Source of the DNA: Crotophaga sulcirostris
Lineage: Eukaryota; Chordata; Aves; Cuculiformes; Crotophagidae
Direction: 5' to 3'
Assembly: GCA_013397455.1 (NCBI GenBank)
Contig: VYZB01000338.1
Location: forward strand, 145,957-209,956
Length of the DNA: 64,000 nt
The notes below the pieces were generated by a model, which saw only the letters and a list, made by a program, of their open reading frames with translations, did not search any database and had not been told where the DNA came from. The position numbers and the translations under genes are program-made. How positions within the stretch are numbered: position 1 is the stretch's first letter; the number at the start of each line of letters is the position of its first letter. Of this stretch, positions 48,400-60,385 are shown in pieces.

Positions 48400-49374
48400 C
48401 TGAAACACAAAGCAATGGATCGAGGCAGGGAAATCTCTTATGAGAACGACAATAGATGAAGGAGATTTAAGTAGGTCTCCTATGCCTGAAGTGCAATTTA
48501 CAGATGAGCTGGTGTCTGCCTATGGAGACCAGCTGTAAAGTCTAGGTGACTTCCTGATGTCAAAGAGAACAATCCATCTAGCAAGGTTAAAGGACTGGAT
48601 TTAGATTAATTCAAGAGCTTGTCCAATAAGATAAAGCAGTATAGTGAAGGTAAATATTTGCAGCTTTATTTGCTGTGAGATTAATGTAATTGGTTTGGAT
48701 TCCTTCACATCCTCCAGCCTCTTCATAAACACTGCACACTGTTAAATGCTGCAATAATGAAGGCATTTTGTCTTCATCACACTGGAGGGCAAGAAGCAGG
48801 GGAGAGCTATTCTTGCAAAATATTAGCCCAGTTTTGCAGACCCCAGAGGATCTATTAATTTAGGTTAGAGTCTCTGCATCTAAGCAAGGGCTGAGTTTGG
48901 CAAGCATGTGAAGCTTTCCATAACCCCACCTCCATCTCCTTCTGGGCTTTTTTTTTTCCCCTTTCTTTCTTTTTTTTTTTTCTCTTCTTTTATCATATAA
49001 CCAGCACAGAACCCAGGCACAGAGGAACCCAGAGCATGGGGAGTTTGTCTGGATTGTCTCCCCATGGGCTGTCAAGTAGGGCTTTAGACTGCTAGGAAAA
49101 TTCCACAGCTCTGTTATCTGACATCACTGCTGTGAGATATTGCACTCAGAAGTCCTGAATCTCAGCTGTCAGGTGATAAATGCAGTAACTGATCTTAAGG
49201 AAGTGGGAGATAAGAGAGAAGGGGGAGTTCAATCCTAGTCCAGCTCCAGTAATGAATGCAAGTGTCTCTCTGCTACATGTAATGGGAGGGGAGAACATGG
49301 CAGAAACTCAAGATAAACTCAGCATCACCCCAGGATAACTGTTATTTGCTAATTGTTATCTGCCTTCTGCCAGC
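48400..49374. other. Unique stretch with a pyrimidine tract
   Basis: No gene recognised. 48640-48780 is AT-rich without repeat similarity (AGATTAATGTAATTGG), a weak candidate for conserved non-coding DNA. A pure pyrimidine tract at 48947-48991 is listed separately. Confidence 0.5.
48947..48991. repeat. 45-nt pure pyrimidine tract
   Basis: T runs broken only by C (CTTTCTTTC-type in the middle). Its complement reads as lysine-rich minus-strand ORFs, which are artefacts of the tract. Confidence 0.85.
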
Positions 49375-49480
49375 CACAGAATCAGCAGGACTTGGAGGCA
49401 CCTCTGGAGACCACCTAGTTCCACCCCATTGCTCAGGGCAGGTTCACCTAGCACGGATTTCCAGGACTATGTCCAGCTAA
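49375..49480 (-). mobile_element. Old CR1 3' end, group E, minus
   Basis: A diverged match to an older CR1 end: CCACAGAATCAGCAGGACTTGG, then CCTCTGGAGACCACC, GTTCCACCCC, GCTCAGGGCAGG and TCACCTAGCACGG, in family order. Decay is heavy and there is no open frame. Confidence 0.7.
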
Positions 49481-51333
49481 GTTTGTAGTATGGCAAGAAA
49501 AAAAAAGTTTGTCTTGTGTTTAAATGAAATTTAAATGGTATTTCAGTTTTATATTCTTTCTTTCTTGTCCTTTCCCTGAGCACTGATGAGAAGAGTCTGT
49601 TTCCATCTCCTTTATTCACCTCCATCACTAAAGAACCACCAAATCCACAGGAATTTTCTCTCTCCCTCTCTCTGGCCGTTCCCTCTAGTGCAGGTGAAAA
49701 TCGAAATAGATTTCACCTCTGTTGTTCAGAAAGTTTGGCTTTCCACCCATTCTGTGTCCTCCTAACAGCAGAAGCACAGATGGACAATGACAAATGGAAC
49801 AGAAAGTAGCTCTCTTTCCCTGTGCAAGCTGTTGGCAGCGGTTTGGTGTTTGGATAAATTGAAGCCCAGCCTCAAAGTCTAACTGGCTTCTCAGCACACG
49901 GCCAAACTGGTGTCTGTGCAGGCAGTGATAGGCAGAAGTCCCAAACTGGCTGCTCCTGGAAGCATCTCAGGGATCAGAAAAGTGAATCTGGACCAATATA
50001 TGCAAAATTAATTAAAATCTGCCTGACTCCAACATAGGACAGGCCAGCTACTGGAACCTGCTCTTGTTTCTCCAGCCCATCATGACAGCCCCTAATTACT
50101 TCTTTTTTTTTGAATAAGCATCCGTTCAATACCTGTTCCAGTGTTCAAAGACTGTTAAGTACTTTTGGGACTATTTTAAATATCCACTTGTCTGTCTCTC
50201 TGCTCTGTGATTTATTTTCCAACCTGGAGACATTCATTAGTGGGGCGCTTCACTAGAATTTATACATATTCTATGATTATTGTTGTCAAAATGACACTGT
50301 CCACATTGGCTTGTTCAACAGTAATGATACATGGCCTGATGAGCTATTAAGCAAGTCCCAGCCAGAGATATTGATTAGGTGGTTTTGGCTTAGCTATTGA
50401 AGAGCAGCAAAACTGTCTTATTGCAAATATCCTATGCAGTGCCAGGGATAATTCATATTGTATGGCAAACTGTCATGTGGAAACCCAGAGTTCTCTCTCT
50501 GTCCTGAGTGTGTGAAAGCCAAGGACAGGGGATGTGGGGAGTTTGTGGGGCTGGAGGATAGGCTGCCACACAATGGGGGCTTCAGGGGAGGTGGATGAAC
50601 ATTGTAATCCAAAAAGGGAGGAAGAGCTTTTGTAGAAAAGAGGTACCACTAGTCAATGGTCTCATCAATCATTTCCACATTAGAGTGTCTGGAATAGGTT
50701 TTCTTGCACTATAGTTGGGTGGATTTTGTCTTTCCATATTGCAGTCTGGTCAGGAGACCTGAGCACCCAGGACACCATTGTTTTGGTAGTGCCTGGATGA
50801 GTTGATTTAATTGCTGAAACAAAACACTGGTCAGATTAGGTTTTCTAAATGGCACTTTGTCCACCTGCCTGTGTGGTGAATGAGGCCTGATAAGGGAGAC
50901 CCTGCTGTTGTAGGGCTACTCTCCCTCAGCAGGGTCTCCAGTCCTGCACATGTTCATCATGGACCCTGCTCAAGCAGGCTTCCTTTAGCTCTAAAAGTCT
51001 CCACTTCAACCCATAAGTGGATGTCAAGACACAATCACCACATTCCTATTTCTACAAGCTGACTGTAGGTGACTGTCAGAATTCTGACTGTAATGTGGAT
51101 CATGCACATGCCAGAATGTGAGCAGAAGGTAATTTCAGGTCTGTGATTTCTATATAGAAGTTATCATCAAATTTAGATCTGGTGCCGTCAGCACAAACCA
51201 CCCACCCAGAGACCTAGGTTTTCCTGAGGTATTGCACAAAGCATTTCCCTTTTTGCAAACTCACCGTATGCCCTGCTTCCTAGTAGCACGGGAGTGGTTC
51301 TCCTTGGTCAGAAATCTACTATAGACCTATCCA
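49481..51333. other. Unique non-coding stretch
   Basis: No gene or recognised repeat. 50270-50400 has TGATTATTGTTGTCAAAATG and ATTGATTAGG-type sequence without repeat similarity, a weak candidate for conserved non-coding DNA. Confidence 0.5.
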
Positions 51334-51338
51334 GTCCC
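51334..51338. repeat. Target-site duplication GTCCC, left copy
   Basis: Five bases directly before the LTR start TGTAAGAG. They match the five bases directly after the LTR end. Confidence 0.85.
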
Positions 51339-51651
51339 TGTAAGAGTCGATCCGAAGAATAGTATTTGTCTCAACATCGCCATCAGAGAACTTGGAGAGA
51401 AACCAAGAAGCAAAAGCCCTGGGAAAGAGAACTGTGTGATACGGGGAACGCTGCACTCTGATGGACTGGACTGACAAGGCCGCATGGCTGCTGTCCAGCA
51501 TCAGCAAACTCGCCCTGTCTCCTTGTCAACGAAAAAGAGCATGCGCAGAAGTGCTCAGAGGGTCTTGAAGAGACCCCTGAACACGAGGTGGAGCAGGCGC
51601 AGATAAGTTCTGGCAAGCTGAGCGAGAACTTTTGGGGCCTGCGCACTTAAG

Positions 51652-51671
51652 CCTTGATTGCGAAATCAAGG
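51652..51671. repeat. Perfect 8-bp-stem palindrome inside the LTR U3
   Basis: Arms CCTTGATT and AATCAAGG are separated by GCGA. The palindrome lies ~55 bases before the TATA-like box. It could be a binding site for a dimeric factor; this is inference. Confidence 0.8.
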
Positions 51672-51726
51672 CGGGGATTGGACTCAGTCCACGAGGGAGA
51701 GGAGGTGCGAGGTGAGCGGAGAACAG

Positions 51727-51734
51727 CATAAAAG
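51727..51734 (+). promoter_or_regulatory. TATA-like box of the LTR
   Basis: CATAAAAG lies about 216 bases before the polyadenylation signal, where the U3/R border is expected. Transcription would start roughly 25-30 bases downstream. Confidence 0.65.
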
Positions 51735-51942
51735 ATGGATCCTAACCGAACTGTGTTGAGATCTTCCCACCAAAAGAATTCACGACGAGGGACCGGCAGG
51801 ACGCTGTCTGGGACCTGGGACCATCGGGACGCCTTTGGACCAGTGGTGGTAGCTACTATCCTCTTTCCTCTCTCTCTTTTACTTTACCTTTTCTTTCCCT
51901 TTACATCACTCTGTCTATCACATGCCGTTTTACGGGCAAAAC

Positions 51943-51948
51943 AATAAA
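51943..51948 (+). terminator. Polyadenylation signal AATAAA of the LTR
   Basis: A canonical hexamer followed within 30 bases by T/G-rich sequence (TGCATTGTTTG). It marks the end of R, with about 100 bases of U5 to the CA end. Confidence 0.75.
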
Positions 51949-52062
51949 GATGCATTGTTTGATTGAAATATAACCCCTGGGCGTTGGGTCGCCACTTGAT
52001 TTCTTTGTGCTTCGAGATCGTGGTAAACGAACCATCACGAGTCCACCGAGTGGACCGTGACA

Positions 52063-52067
52063 GTCCC
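52063..52067. repeat. Target-site duplication GTCCC, right copy
   Basis: Five bases directly after the LTR terminal TGACA, identical to the left copy. Confidence 0.85.
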
Positions 52068-54599
52068 ATCCAGCCCCATATCTCCTTTTTGACAGGAGAG
52101 GTTTAGAAAAGAAGTGTAAGAGTCATGAAAGCAGAGAATTATCTTTCCCTTGTTTCCACACGCCTCTTACAACTCCCAATAACAAGGCATTCAGAGATTT
52201 TTACACTTGACATTGTAGCTGGGCTGTCATGTCATTACTTGCCTGTCTGGTGTGCTTTTGAATTTCCTGCTTTTTTTGCCTTCCTCCCCCCCTCCCCCGG
52301 ACTACCAATTCAGTGAGTTCCACAGTTTAATTAGACAGTGCATCAAAAATGCTTCCTTCTGTTTCCTTGAAATTTGCTGAAATGATCATTTCCTTGGGTG
52401 GCCTCTCATGCCTGCATTTGACAAAGCGTGAATCATCTGTCTTCACTTCCTCCTTTGTCACTTGGGATTTTAGAGACCCTGCATTCCTGCTTCCCCAGGG
52501 TGAGCCCATGCAGAGAACTCCTTGCTATGTAGCTTCCCAGTCAAACTCAGAGAGCAGCATTGGTAAAACATTGGAGCTGAAGAACATCTGAGATCTGCTA
52601 ATGCCAACAGTGAATCAGAAAACAGAGCTCTGTGGACTAGAGAGAGAAAGGAGCTGGGTCTTAAAGTAATGAGGAGCTGAAACACAGCTGAAACATTTGA
52701 TTGCAACCCACTCTAGTGCCTTGCTGTGTAGCCTGGTACCTCCAGCTCTAGGTTTGTCAAGCACTGTATTGGAGGTTAATAGATTCTTATATTTGACTAA
52801 ACTAGACCTGATTGCCAGCTTCCCATCCGAGCACCTTCAGTCCTTTAAGACAAGCCCTCTGTATCATAACAGCATGTAAATACTGTCACCAAACCCTTAG
52901 CATTTCCAATGGCTGGAACACAGAAGAGGCTCAGTGCAGCCATTGGGGATAAACAGGGTCTTTAATGAGGGGTCTAAGTAGTTGTGCTCTGCCCGCATTG
53001 ATGACCACTTGTCTGCCAATGGAAGTCTGTAAAGGGTGCTGCAGAGTTCAGGACCTGACAACACTGCTGGTGCAAAGAAGTGGTAGCTGTGGCCAATGTG
53101 ACGGCTCCAGATCCTCTTGCAATCAAAAGGAGGGAGAGCACTGGATCAGTCCCAGCTGTGGAGGAGGTTGGAAAGAAGATCACAGGTATTAGGAAGGTGA
53201 GAGGTGAGGTTTCACACCACGGATACTTCCTGAGATACTTCTGAAATTACAGAGTCAACACCATTCCCCGTCCGGACTATATCCAGAGTGTGGCCAATGG
53301 TCAGGTTCATCCTGGGCTGACAGGCAGCTTGGACACTAATTCCGGTGCTAAAAGAGTGTTCAGTATGGATGAAGTTTGAAGAACAATGTAAAGTATTTTT
53401 ATTTTATTTCTCTTTCTCATCCTCAGGAACCTTTCCATTATGTCCATAGGGAATATTGCTTGAAGAAGTCAGGTGAACAATCAGCAGTTCCCAGCTGCTG
53501 TCTCTGCAGATGCCACATCTCTGGCCAGCTTGTGGGAAACCTCTTTTCCTTCCCCTTCACAATTTCCTCCTGGCTCTATTTTTAGCATGGAGATACCTTA
53601 GCAGATTGCTTAGCAGAGCAGCATCCCAACAGGTTCCACTGGCTCTAGGGAACAGGGTCTGCATTCACAAGAGAAACGTCTGAACGTTTCCAAAAGCTCA
53701 GGTAAGGGAAAATGTTTCTGCCCCAGGGAGAAGGAGACACTGAACATGTGTCCTGGTACCCAGAGCACTAACATACAACTACGTTTCAATGGGAATCTTC
53801 CTGTCTCCATGTGCTGAGCCACTCCCAACACCACCAAAGAAAGCAATGAGGAGAGCTGAGCATCTCTGGTGACGCCTTTAGGGTCTTCCGGGGGACTCAC
53901 TTAACTCAAGAGGTGCTGAAGACGTGGGTGGGGAGAAGGGGAAGGGCACAGAGCAGCAGATGCAGCTCTCGGTGTCCATATGGCACTGCTGACACAGGCG
54001 CACGGAGCCCGAAATGAGCTTTGGCTCAGCGAGCCCTGTGCCCCACAGTGCTGCAAGAAATCCCAGGGTTTACTCACAGGGGAAGCAGCTGCTGAGAGCT
54101 CTGATGGTAGCCAGAGGAGAAGGCAAGGAATGTGTGTGCATTTACTCATCTGAGTCCTCAAAGCTATAAGGAGAAGACATTTGCATTCGTGTTAGGTTCC
54201 AGCAAAGAAAAACAGCGCCATAGGCAGGATTTGCTGGGGAGATCTTCGTCATCTGAAGGTCACCAGAGGTGATAAGAGGGAGCTGGGCTGTCTCTGGGAG
54301 TAAGGTGAAAGCAACCCTGGCTGCAGTTTCCAGCCTGCAGCACAGATGACCAGAGCACCCGCTTTAGCATGCACCCAGCACACCCACTGCAGGTGCTGCT
54401 GCAGAGGCCATTGGAGGTCACAGTCAAAGCTGGCACCAGACAGCAGGTCCTGGAGGCCCCTTGCAGAGGGAGAAAGCTGAGGAAATGGATTCTGGGGCTT
54501 GTACCAAACAACACTGTTAAACTGGAAGTGCTGGCAGCAACAGAAGAGCACTGAGGTCCCAAGGGAGGAGAGGGGGAGTCCCAGCTCCTTGTCCCCTCA
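52068..54599. other. 2.5-kb unique stretch
   Basis: No gene recognised. A C/T-rich run lies at about 52281-52298. ORFs of up to 100 codons at 53610-54562 lie mainly on the minus strand in overlapping frames and show no recognisable domain. Confidence 0.5.
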
Positions 54600-54859
54600 G
54601 TATCACAGTATCACAAGGTTGGAAAGGACCTCTGAGATCATCAAGTCCAACCTAGAACCCAACACCAACTCCAACCCATCATCTAAACCATGGCACTGAG
54701 TGCCTTAGCCAATCTCCTCTCAAACACCTCCAGGGTCAGCAACTCCACCACCTCCCTGGGCAGAGCATTCCAATGGCCAATCACCCTTTCAGGGAAGAAC
54801 TTTTTCCTAATATCAAGCCTAAACTTTCCCTGAGGAAGCTTGAGTCCACGCCCTCTAGT
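54600..54859 (-). mobile_element. CR1 fragment (~260 bp), group A, minus
   Basis: Tail and 3' UTR (TATCACAGTATCACAAGG) lead into the ORF2 C-terminus in reverse. They are followed by the [13 protein letters not shown] region and the [14 protein letters not shown] segment. It stops at the CCCTCTAGT segment near 54859. Confidence 0.94.
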
Positions 54860-56572
54860 GTGCCCCTCGTGTCCCTTCTAACAGTTTGCACTGTTTCCAT
54901 GTGCTGGATATGGACACCAAGCCCCTCCAGTGCTGATTTCTGACCATGTCAACTGGTAGTGTTAGGAGTCTCACACCCACTGTCTGAACTGAAGGACTGC
55001 TTTTCTCTATGGCTTCCTTTTCTGGGTTTACCCTTCTTGAGCCAAACCAGTTTTTATATTGCTCCATCCCATGGGGGTTGCCACTGAAAATCTGGAGGGT
55101 CCCCAAATTCTTATTGAAACTCCCTGCTTTGACCCTCCCAGGGGCTCTGCCTGCTCCAAACACGCATACGATAGCACAACCCTGGGGTGAACTTTCTTTG
55201 TCTTGTCTTGTGCAATATTCACAGTTCTCCCATTCCTGAAGCTGAAATGCTGGGGATTTAATAGGAGATTCAGGAAATTTAATATGAGTAGCTTACAAAA
55301 CATTTAATTCACTCTCTGAGATATTGGCGCTGAAGTCCCTTGAATCACAGAGTGATAACACTTCCCTTTCTGAAGGGAAACCATCATATGGTCTACTTAG
55401 TAATGTCTTTATCATTATTTAATTGCTGCTTTTGTCTTTATCAAAAATATAAGCATGAAAATAAGCCAAGAAAAGTATATATTTACATAAAAGAAATTCA
55501 GATATATGAATGAAAGGAAATGAGCCAATTTAACAGGGAGGAAGGGTTAAAGATGATTACATGCCTTATAATCTGTGCAATCTCTTTGCAACACTGCTCA
55601 TTCTAGACCATGGTTACTGTAACATAAATAGTCCTGTATTTTAGACCATTCCTTTTAAATCACTATGAAAAGTATTTTTAACTAGGCGGAGAATGATGGG
55701 ATTTAAGGAAATGGGTTGGTGCCAGGGACTAGCACATACCTGGCTGTTTGACATGCTGTCCCCCAAATGTTTCTGAGACCTGGAGACCAGCAGGCTGAAA
55801 TTTCCACCCCTGCTAACAAAGGCTCCTCCTCATATTGTTGTGGCCTCAGCAAAATAAAAACAGCTATGAAACGGGGTTGCCTCATTAAACAAGTGGAGAT
55901 CAGAAGAAATGCCATGTGGGTGCCCTCCAAACATGCTGAGCCCAGGGGAGACGTGTGTAGGGGAATTACTGCAGTCACTGTAACGTTGAGGGGCCTCACC
56001 TGGGGCTGGGCTGGGCTCAGCACTGGCCATAAAGACATTCCCTGGCCTGCAGAACAGCCCAAACACACAGCTAGTGAGAAGAAACATGAGGAGGGCTGGT
56101 GAAACCTGTCCAAGTTCTCCAGTTGCAGAAATACGACTTTGATCATTGTGATCTGTGACCTTGGCATCTCACAGTTTTTCTACGTGGCAGTTCCTTCCTC
56201 CCTCCCTCTCATTTTTGCCTCCTCATCAAAGCTTTCCCAGGTTTCTCTCAGTTTTATTTCCGCTTCCCACTGAAGTCTTCAGTGCTTTTCTAGACTGCTC
56301 TTAGTGGTGGTTTGGGGTTCAAGACCAGGAGGCTTTTCCATCTTTCTTCTTGTCTTCAAAATTCAAAGTCTTTAAGATGTTAGGCCTCAGCGGCCCTGAT
56401 GCCGACTTGATCCTCTACTGTTCTGCAGAGCTCCATGTCAGAGGGCACCTCTCGGACATGAGGGATCAGAGTCCGCATAAACGAGCCAGCACAAAGCTTG
56501 CACAATGGCTGTAAGGTGACTGTCTGCTCCAGACCTCAATGCTCTCTGAAAGCATGTTTTTGGGATCTGATA
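54860..56572. other. Unique non-coding stretch
   Basis: No gene or repeat recognised. The 154-codon minus-strand ORF at 55703-56167 and a 111-codon plus-strand frame at 55767-56102 occupy the same DNA with no recognisable features. Confidence 0.5.
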
Positions 56573-56845
56573 AGTAACAAGTGACAGGATGAGAGGAAAC
56601 AGCCTCAGGTTGTGCTAGGGGAGATTTAAATTACATATTACGAGAAACTTCTTTACTGGAAGAGTCGTGAAGCACTGGCAGAGGCTGCCCGGAGATGTGA
56701 TGGAGTCTCCATCCCTGGAGGGGTTCAAAAAACTTGTGGCCATGGCACTTCAGGATATGGTTTAGCAGGCACAGTGGGGTTGGGCTGATGGTTGGACTGG
56801 ATGAGCCTAGAGGCCTTTTCCAACATTAATGATTCTGTGATTCTG
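56573..56845 (+). mobile_element. CR1 fragment (~273 bp), group C, plus
   Basis: The order is AAGTGACAGGATGAGAGGAA, the CTCAGGTTGTGC segment, the C-terminal codons with frame breaks, then TTGGACTGGATGAGCCTAGA and the tail ATGATTCTGTGATTCTG. The classical ATTCTRTG octamer is retained. Confidence 0.92.
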
Positions 56846-57550
56846 CGTTTCTGTGGTATTTCCCCTGTTTTGTGAATGCCTTGGCAATATCCTTACTACT
56901 TTACCTCAAAACAGGACAAATGGAAATTGTCCACAGAAATTCAGGCTTTTCTTCTCAGTGGAGAGTGGTTCACACATTTCAGATATGAAATTTCACAAGT
57001 GTACATGTTTCAGTAGTACATTGAAAAATATGAATGAAAAGCAGCGCATTGGAGCTTCAAAATAGCCTGGGGTGAGACTTTTCTGATGAGGAGGAGGGGT
57101 AAAGAAAAAAAGGTAATTGTATGCACAACTCAAGATGGAGCTGGGTGCCTTTTTATGTAAAAAAATGATCATCCTATTTTTGAAATCATGCCTTTTTTTT
57201 TTTTTTTTGGCTACATGAAGCAGTCCGAGCGAGGGAGGACTGTAGCTGAATGATTCTTCTACATTTTTCTTATAAATCCGTGCTATGTGCATGCAGTTGC
57301 CAATGTAATCAACAGGGAAACAAATTGGGAATTTGGTGCAGATAGCACAAGCCAGTGCTAATAAAAGTAAATTCCCTTAGGCTCCAGGAAGGAGAAGTCA
57401 TTCTGTCTTTGTAGAAGTCAATCACTGGGAAGAGGCAAATGTCATAGCTTCAACTAAAAGGCTTCAAGAAGGTCATTTGTGATGTGCTAGGAACAGTGAT
57501 AGCCAGATCTGTATTTTCACTCAGCTCCAGGACTGCACCAACTCCATTCT
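56846..57550. other. Unique stretch with a T16 run
   Basis: No gene recognised. A run of 16 T occupies 57193-57208. Confidence 0.5.
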
Positions 57551-57703
57551 ATAGAATCCTAGAATCATGGAATGGTTTAGGTTGGAAGGGACCTTAAAGC
57601 TCATCCAGTCCCACCCCCTGCCATGGGCAGGGACACCTCCCACTGGATCAGGTTGCTCACAGCCCCATCCAACCTGGCCTTGAACACCTCCAGGGATGGG
57701 GCT
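57551..57703 (-). mobile_element. CR1 3'-end fragment (~153 bp), group B, minus
   Basis: Tail ATAGAATCCTAGAATCATGG is followed by the group B 3' UTR and about 20 C-terminal codons in reverse, ending at CAGGGATGGGGC. A short copy with little decay in the 3' UTR. Confidence 0.92.
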
Positions 57704-58011
57704 TTCAGGACTTCTCCCTAGCTCGCCCATCTCCTGTCTGCCATTTATCCCCTCCCCTTCCATTTTCTCTTTACAGAACCTCAAAGTTGATATGTTATAG
57801 GGAGGGAACAATTTCTACCTTTCTAAACAGTATTCATCCTGAATTTGTGTACAACTGAAGGAAATTATTAATGGGCACACTTCCATCCATCATGCTTAAC
57901 GACGAGATGTACAGGGCAGGGCAATCTGTGAGCAGAGATCTCCCTCATTGGCATCTCAGCAGCTGCTTCCCCAGTGAGAACAGGAGGTGCCAAGAAAGAC
58001 AGTGATAAGAT
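57704..58011. other. Unique stretch between two CR1 fragments
   Basis: About 308 bases with no recognisable feature. Confidence 0.5.
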
Positions 58012-58192
58012 GGTCAAGCATTGGAACAGGCTGCCCAGGGAAGTGGTGGAGTCTCCAACCCTGGAGGGGTTCAAATAACATGTAGATGTGGAACTCTGGG
58101 ACATGGTTTAGTAGACACGGTGGTGTTGGGCTGACGGTTGGACTCCATGATCTTAGAGGTCTTTTCCAACCACAATGATTCTATGATTCTAA
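58012..58192 (+). mobile_element. CR1 fragment (~181 bp), group C, plus
   Basis: Starts at GGTCAAGCATTGGAACAGGC, carries the last ~35 ORF2 codons with breaks, the 3' UTR (GGTGTTGGGCTGACGGTTGG) and the tail ATGATTCTATGATTCT. It keeps the classical octamer. Confidence 0.92.
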
Positions 58193-60224
58193 GAGATTAC
58201 GAAGATAGAGAAAATTGTAAAAGTAGAATAAGACAAGGGGATACAATTTTATATTTGCCTTCAAGGATGATACTCTCCCTTGAAAGCTGTGTTTAGGACC
58301 CATTCAGAATCCAGGGGGATCAGTTCACCTGACTCAAGGGGCTAAATAACAAATATGTTCAGCTGGAAATTGCCATATGAGTAGGTTGGAGCTCCATGGA
58401 GGAGAATAATTCACAGCTGAGCTATGACCAGGGCTTCCATTGCAGAACAGACCTGCACTTGGGTGTGGAGCAAAGCCGATGAGAGAGACTGATTTCTGTG
58501 CATCCTGCTGGCTCCCTCCCTCCCATGGCTGAGAATTCACACCACCTGGGAGCTCCTGTATCAGAACAACCTTGTTGCTGACCACAGGATATAACCCCAG
58601 CCTGGAGCTACACAGAAGAGCTGAAGAGCTGGAAACACAGGCTCGTCATTCCAACATCGAGGCATGTAAGTTGTTTACAGGCTGTTCAGCACCATCAGCT
58701 GAATACCAAGGCAGCAAACCATTGAAAAGTTAGTTAAAAATGTTAATAGTTGGGTGCCACAGAACTCGGGCAGTGCATTGAGCTACAGGTGACCTGGACT
58801 GCAGAAGATCATTTAACCAGGTGTAACATAGACAGCAGTAGCACAGAACACTGCAAGTGGTTAAATTACAGAGCAAGCTGAAGAGTTGATTGATTAATCA
58901 TTATCAGAGCATCAAGAGACTGCGAAACCAACACACACTCTGGTGGGCTTTATCTCCCAAGTGACCAGCAGAAGTATCAGGTTTGGCTGCTGTGCATGAG
59001 GGGGGTGGTTTGTCTGCAGCCAGGGCAGTGGCACGTTTAGCAATCCATGCAAAGCACTTTCCAAGGGATATGGTTGAGCTTGCAGACCAGCAACAGAGAT
59101 GCAGTCTCAGGCCCAGGGGATGGAGCTCTTCAGCAAATTTGTGCTGCTTAGGCAGTGCTGGAGCCAGTGCATCTTAGCCTGACAGCTGCAGGTCTGAATT
59201 TCTGAAGCAGCAGAGGTTTCCATGGGAAACACAGGGGAAACTGCAGTTCCCCCAAGGCAGCTCTTTATCAGGATCCTGGTACCTGCTGTCATTGGTGACA
59301 CATTCAATAGCGTAGTATAAAGAAACTTTATAATACTTAGAGGAACAGTTAATCTCATGGAGAGCAAGTGAAATTCCCACATGCAGCCTGCTCTTTGTGC
59401 TTCATTGCCTCTTCCTGCTCCAGCTGTGCAAGCAGAGCTTCCGGGACCTCTTCCCATGGTTCTTTCCTTCTTCTACCCATAACACGCAATTTTTTCTGCC
59501 GTTTAAGGACACCAATGGAGAAAGCCTGGGCTCAACCTGAATCTTAGCTGCCTAGAAGTCTCCAGAGTCATTGAGACACGCAGTGCTGGGCTTCTGAGCA
59601 GGACAGGCCATGGATTCCCATGTTGTCTGGGTGCTGGGCACATGAAAGGATGGCACGGGGAGGTGAAATAGGTGAACGTAGGCAGGTTCAGTGCAGAGCT
59701 CTCAGGCCGTCCGTGGAGCAGAGAGGTGAGCCCCTCCAGGCATACTGAAGTCTGAAGCATTTGCTGGAAGTTTCTTGAGTGGTCCAGTGGATCTCACTGG
59801 AGCTTGTCCTGTAGAGCTGCTCCAGCCTTAAGGTTACTTGTTCATGACAGTGCCACAGCCGTGTCACGGCTCTTGATTCTTGTCCCATCAGCCTAGGGAA
59901 GAATGCAGGCACAGGCTAAGCATGGAACAACAGCAGCAGAACAAAGGGTTTAAGCCTCCCCTAGCTCTGAGCTGTCATGTAAAGCCTAACCTCTAACTGT
60001 GAAGTATTCTACTTGTCTTATTGTCCCTGTAGACTGCCACTGTTATCACCCAGTCCCAAAGGGTGGTAAAGGATGCTCCTCTGCTGAGTTGACAAGAGGA
60101 GTTCCAGTGATCCAGAGTAGCTCCAGGGACTACGCAAAGCATGACTGCTCCTACAGTCCACCCTGCTGTGGGGCAGACAGCTGGGAGGCACAGTAACAGA
60201 GACTGGAAGTACTGGTTTCTGCAT
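58193..60224. other. 2-kb unique stretch
   Basis: No gene or repeat recognised. ORFs reach 116 codons on the minus strand (59107-59457), with no recognisable domain. Confidence 0.5.
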
Positions 60225-60385
60225 TCATAGAATAGCAGAATCACTTAGGTTGGAAAAGACCTTTAAGATCGTTGACCCAAGTGCTCAGATCCACGGCAGA
60301 TCATCGATCTGTAGTCCAACCAAATCCAGCTTTGAGAGGAGCCTTGCTGTAATGACCTCACTGGGTAATTTGCCCCAGAAGAACA
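60225..60385 (-). mobile_element. Old CR1 3' end, group C-like, minus
   Basis: The first ~65 bases (TTCATAGAATAGCAGAATCAC, TTAGGTTGGAAAAGACCTTT) are clearly a CR1 tail and 3' UTR. Beyond about 60290 similarity is weak and rests on short islands such as ATGACCTCACTGGG. The right boundary is uncertain. Confidence 0.7.

Larger units (their letters stand above)
51339..52062 (+). mobile_element. Solo LTR of an endogenous retrovirus (724 bp)
   Basis: The element begins TGTAAGAG and ends CGTGACA, giving the TG...CA ends and 3-bp TGT/ACA inverted termini of retroviral LTRs. It is flanked by a perfect GTCCC duplication. In plus orientation it has a TATA-like CATAAAAG (51727-51734) and an AATAAA signal (51943-51948) in the right order and spacing for U3-R-U5. 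No gag, pol or env sequence adjoins it, so it is a solo LTR left by recombination between two LTRs. Many CpG remain, including GCGCA motifs in U3, which suggests a fairly recent insertion. A 5-bp duplication does not settle the class; ERV1/ERVL-like or ERVK-like remain possible. Confidence 0.88.

Noticed and set aside
48860..49075. Lysine- and arginine-rich minus-strand frames
   Set aside because: The basic residues come from the complement of the pure pyrimidine tract at 48947-48991.
51735..51947. 70-codon frame inside the LTR with a hydrophobic stretch
   Set aside because: It lies in the expected R region, downstream of the TATA-like box. The hydrophobic part comes from a T/C-rich run, and R regions of LTRs do not normally code.
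52321..52495. Possible ancient retrotransposon fragment (GCATCAAAAATGCTTCCTTC)
   Set aside because: It faintly resembles old CR1 or MIR-like ends, but the similarity is too short and diverged to support by eye.
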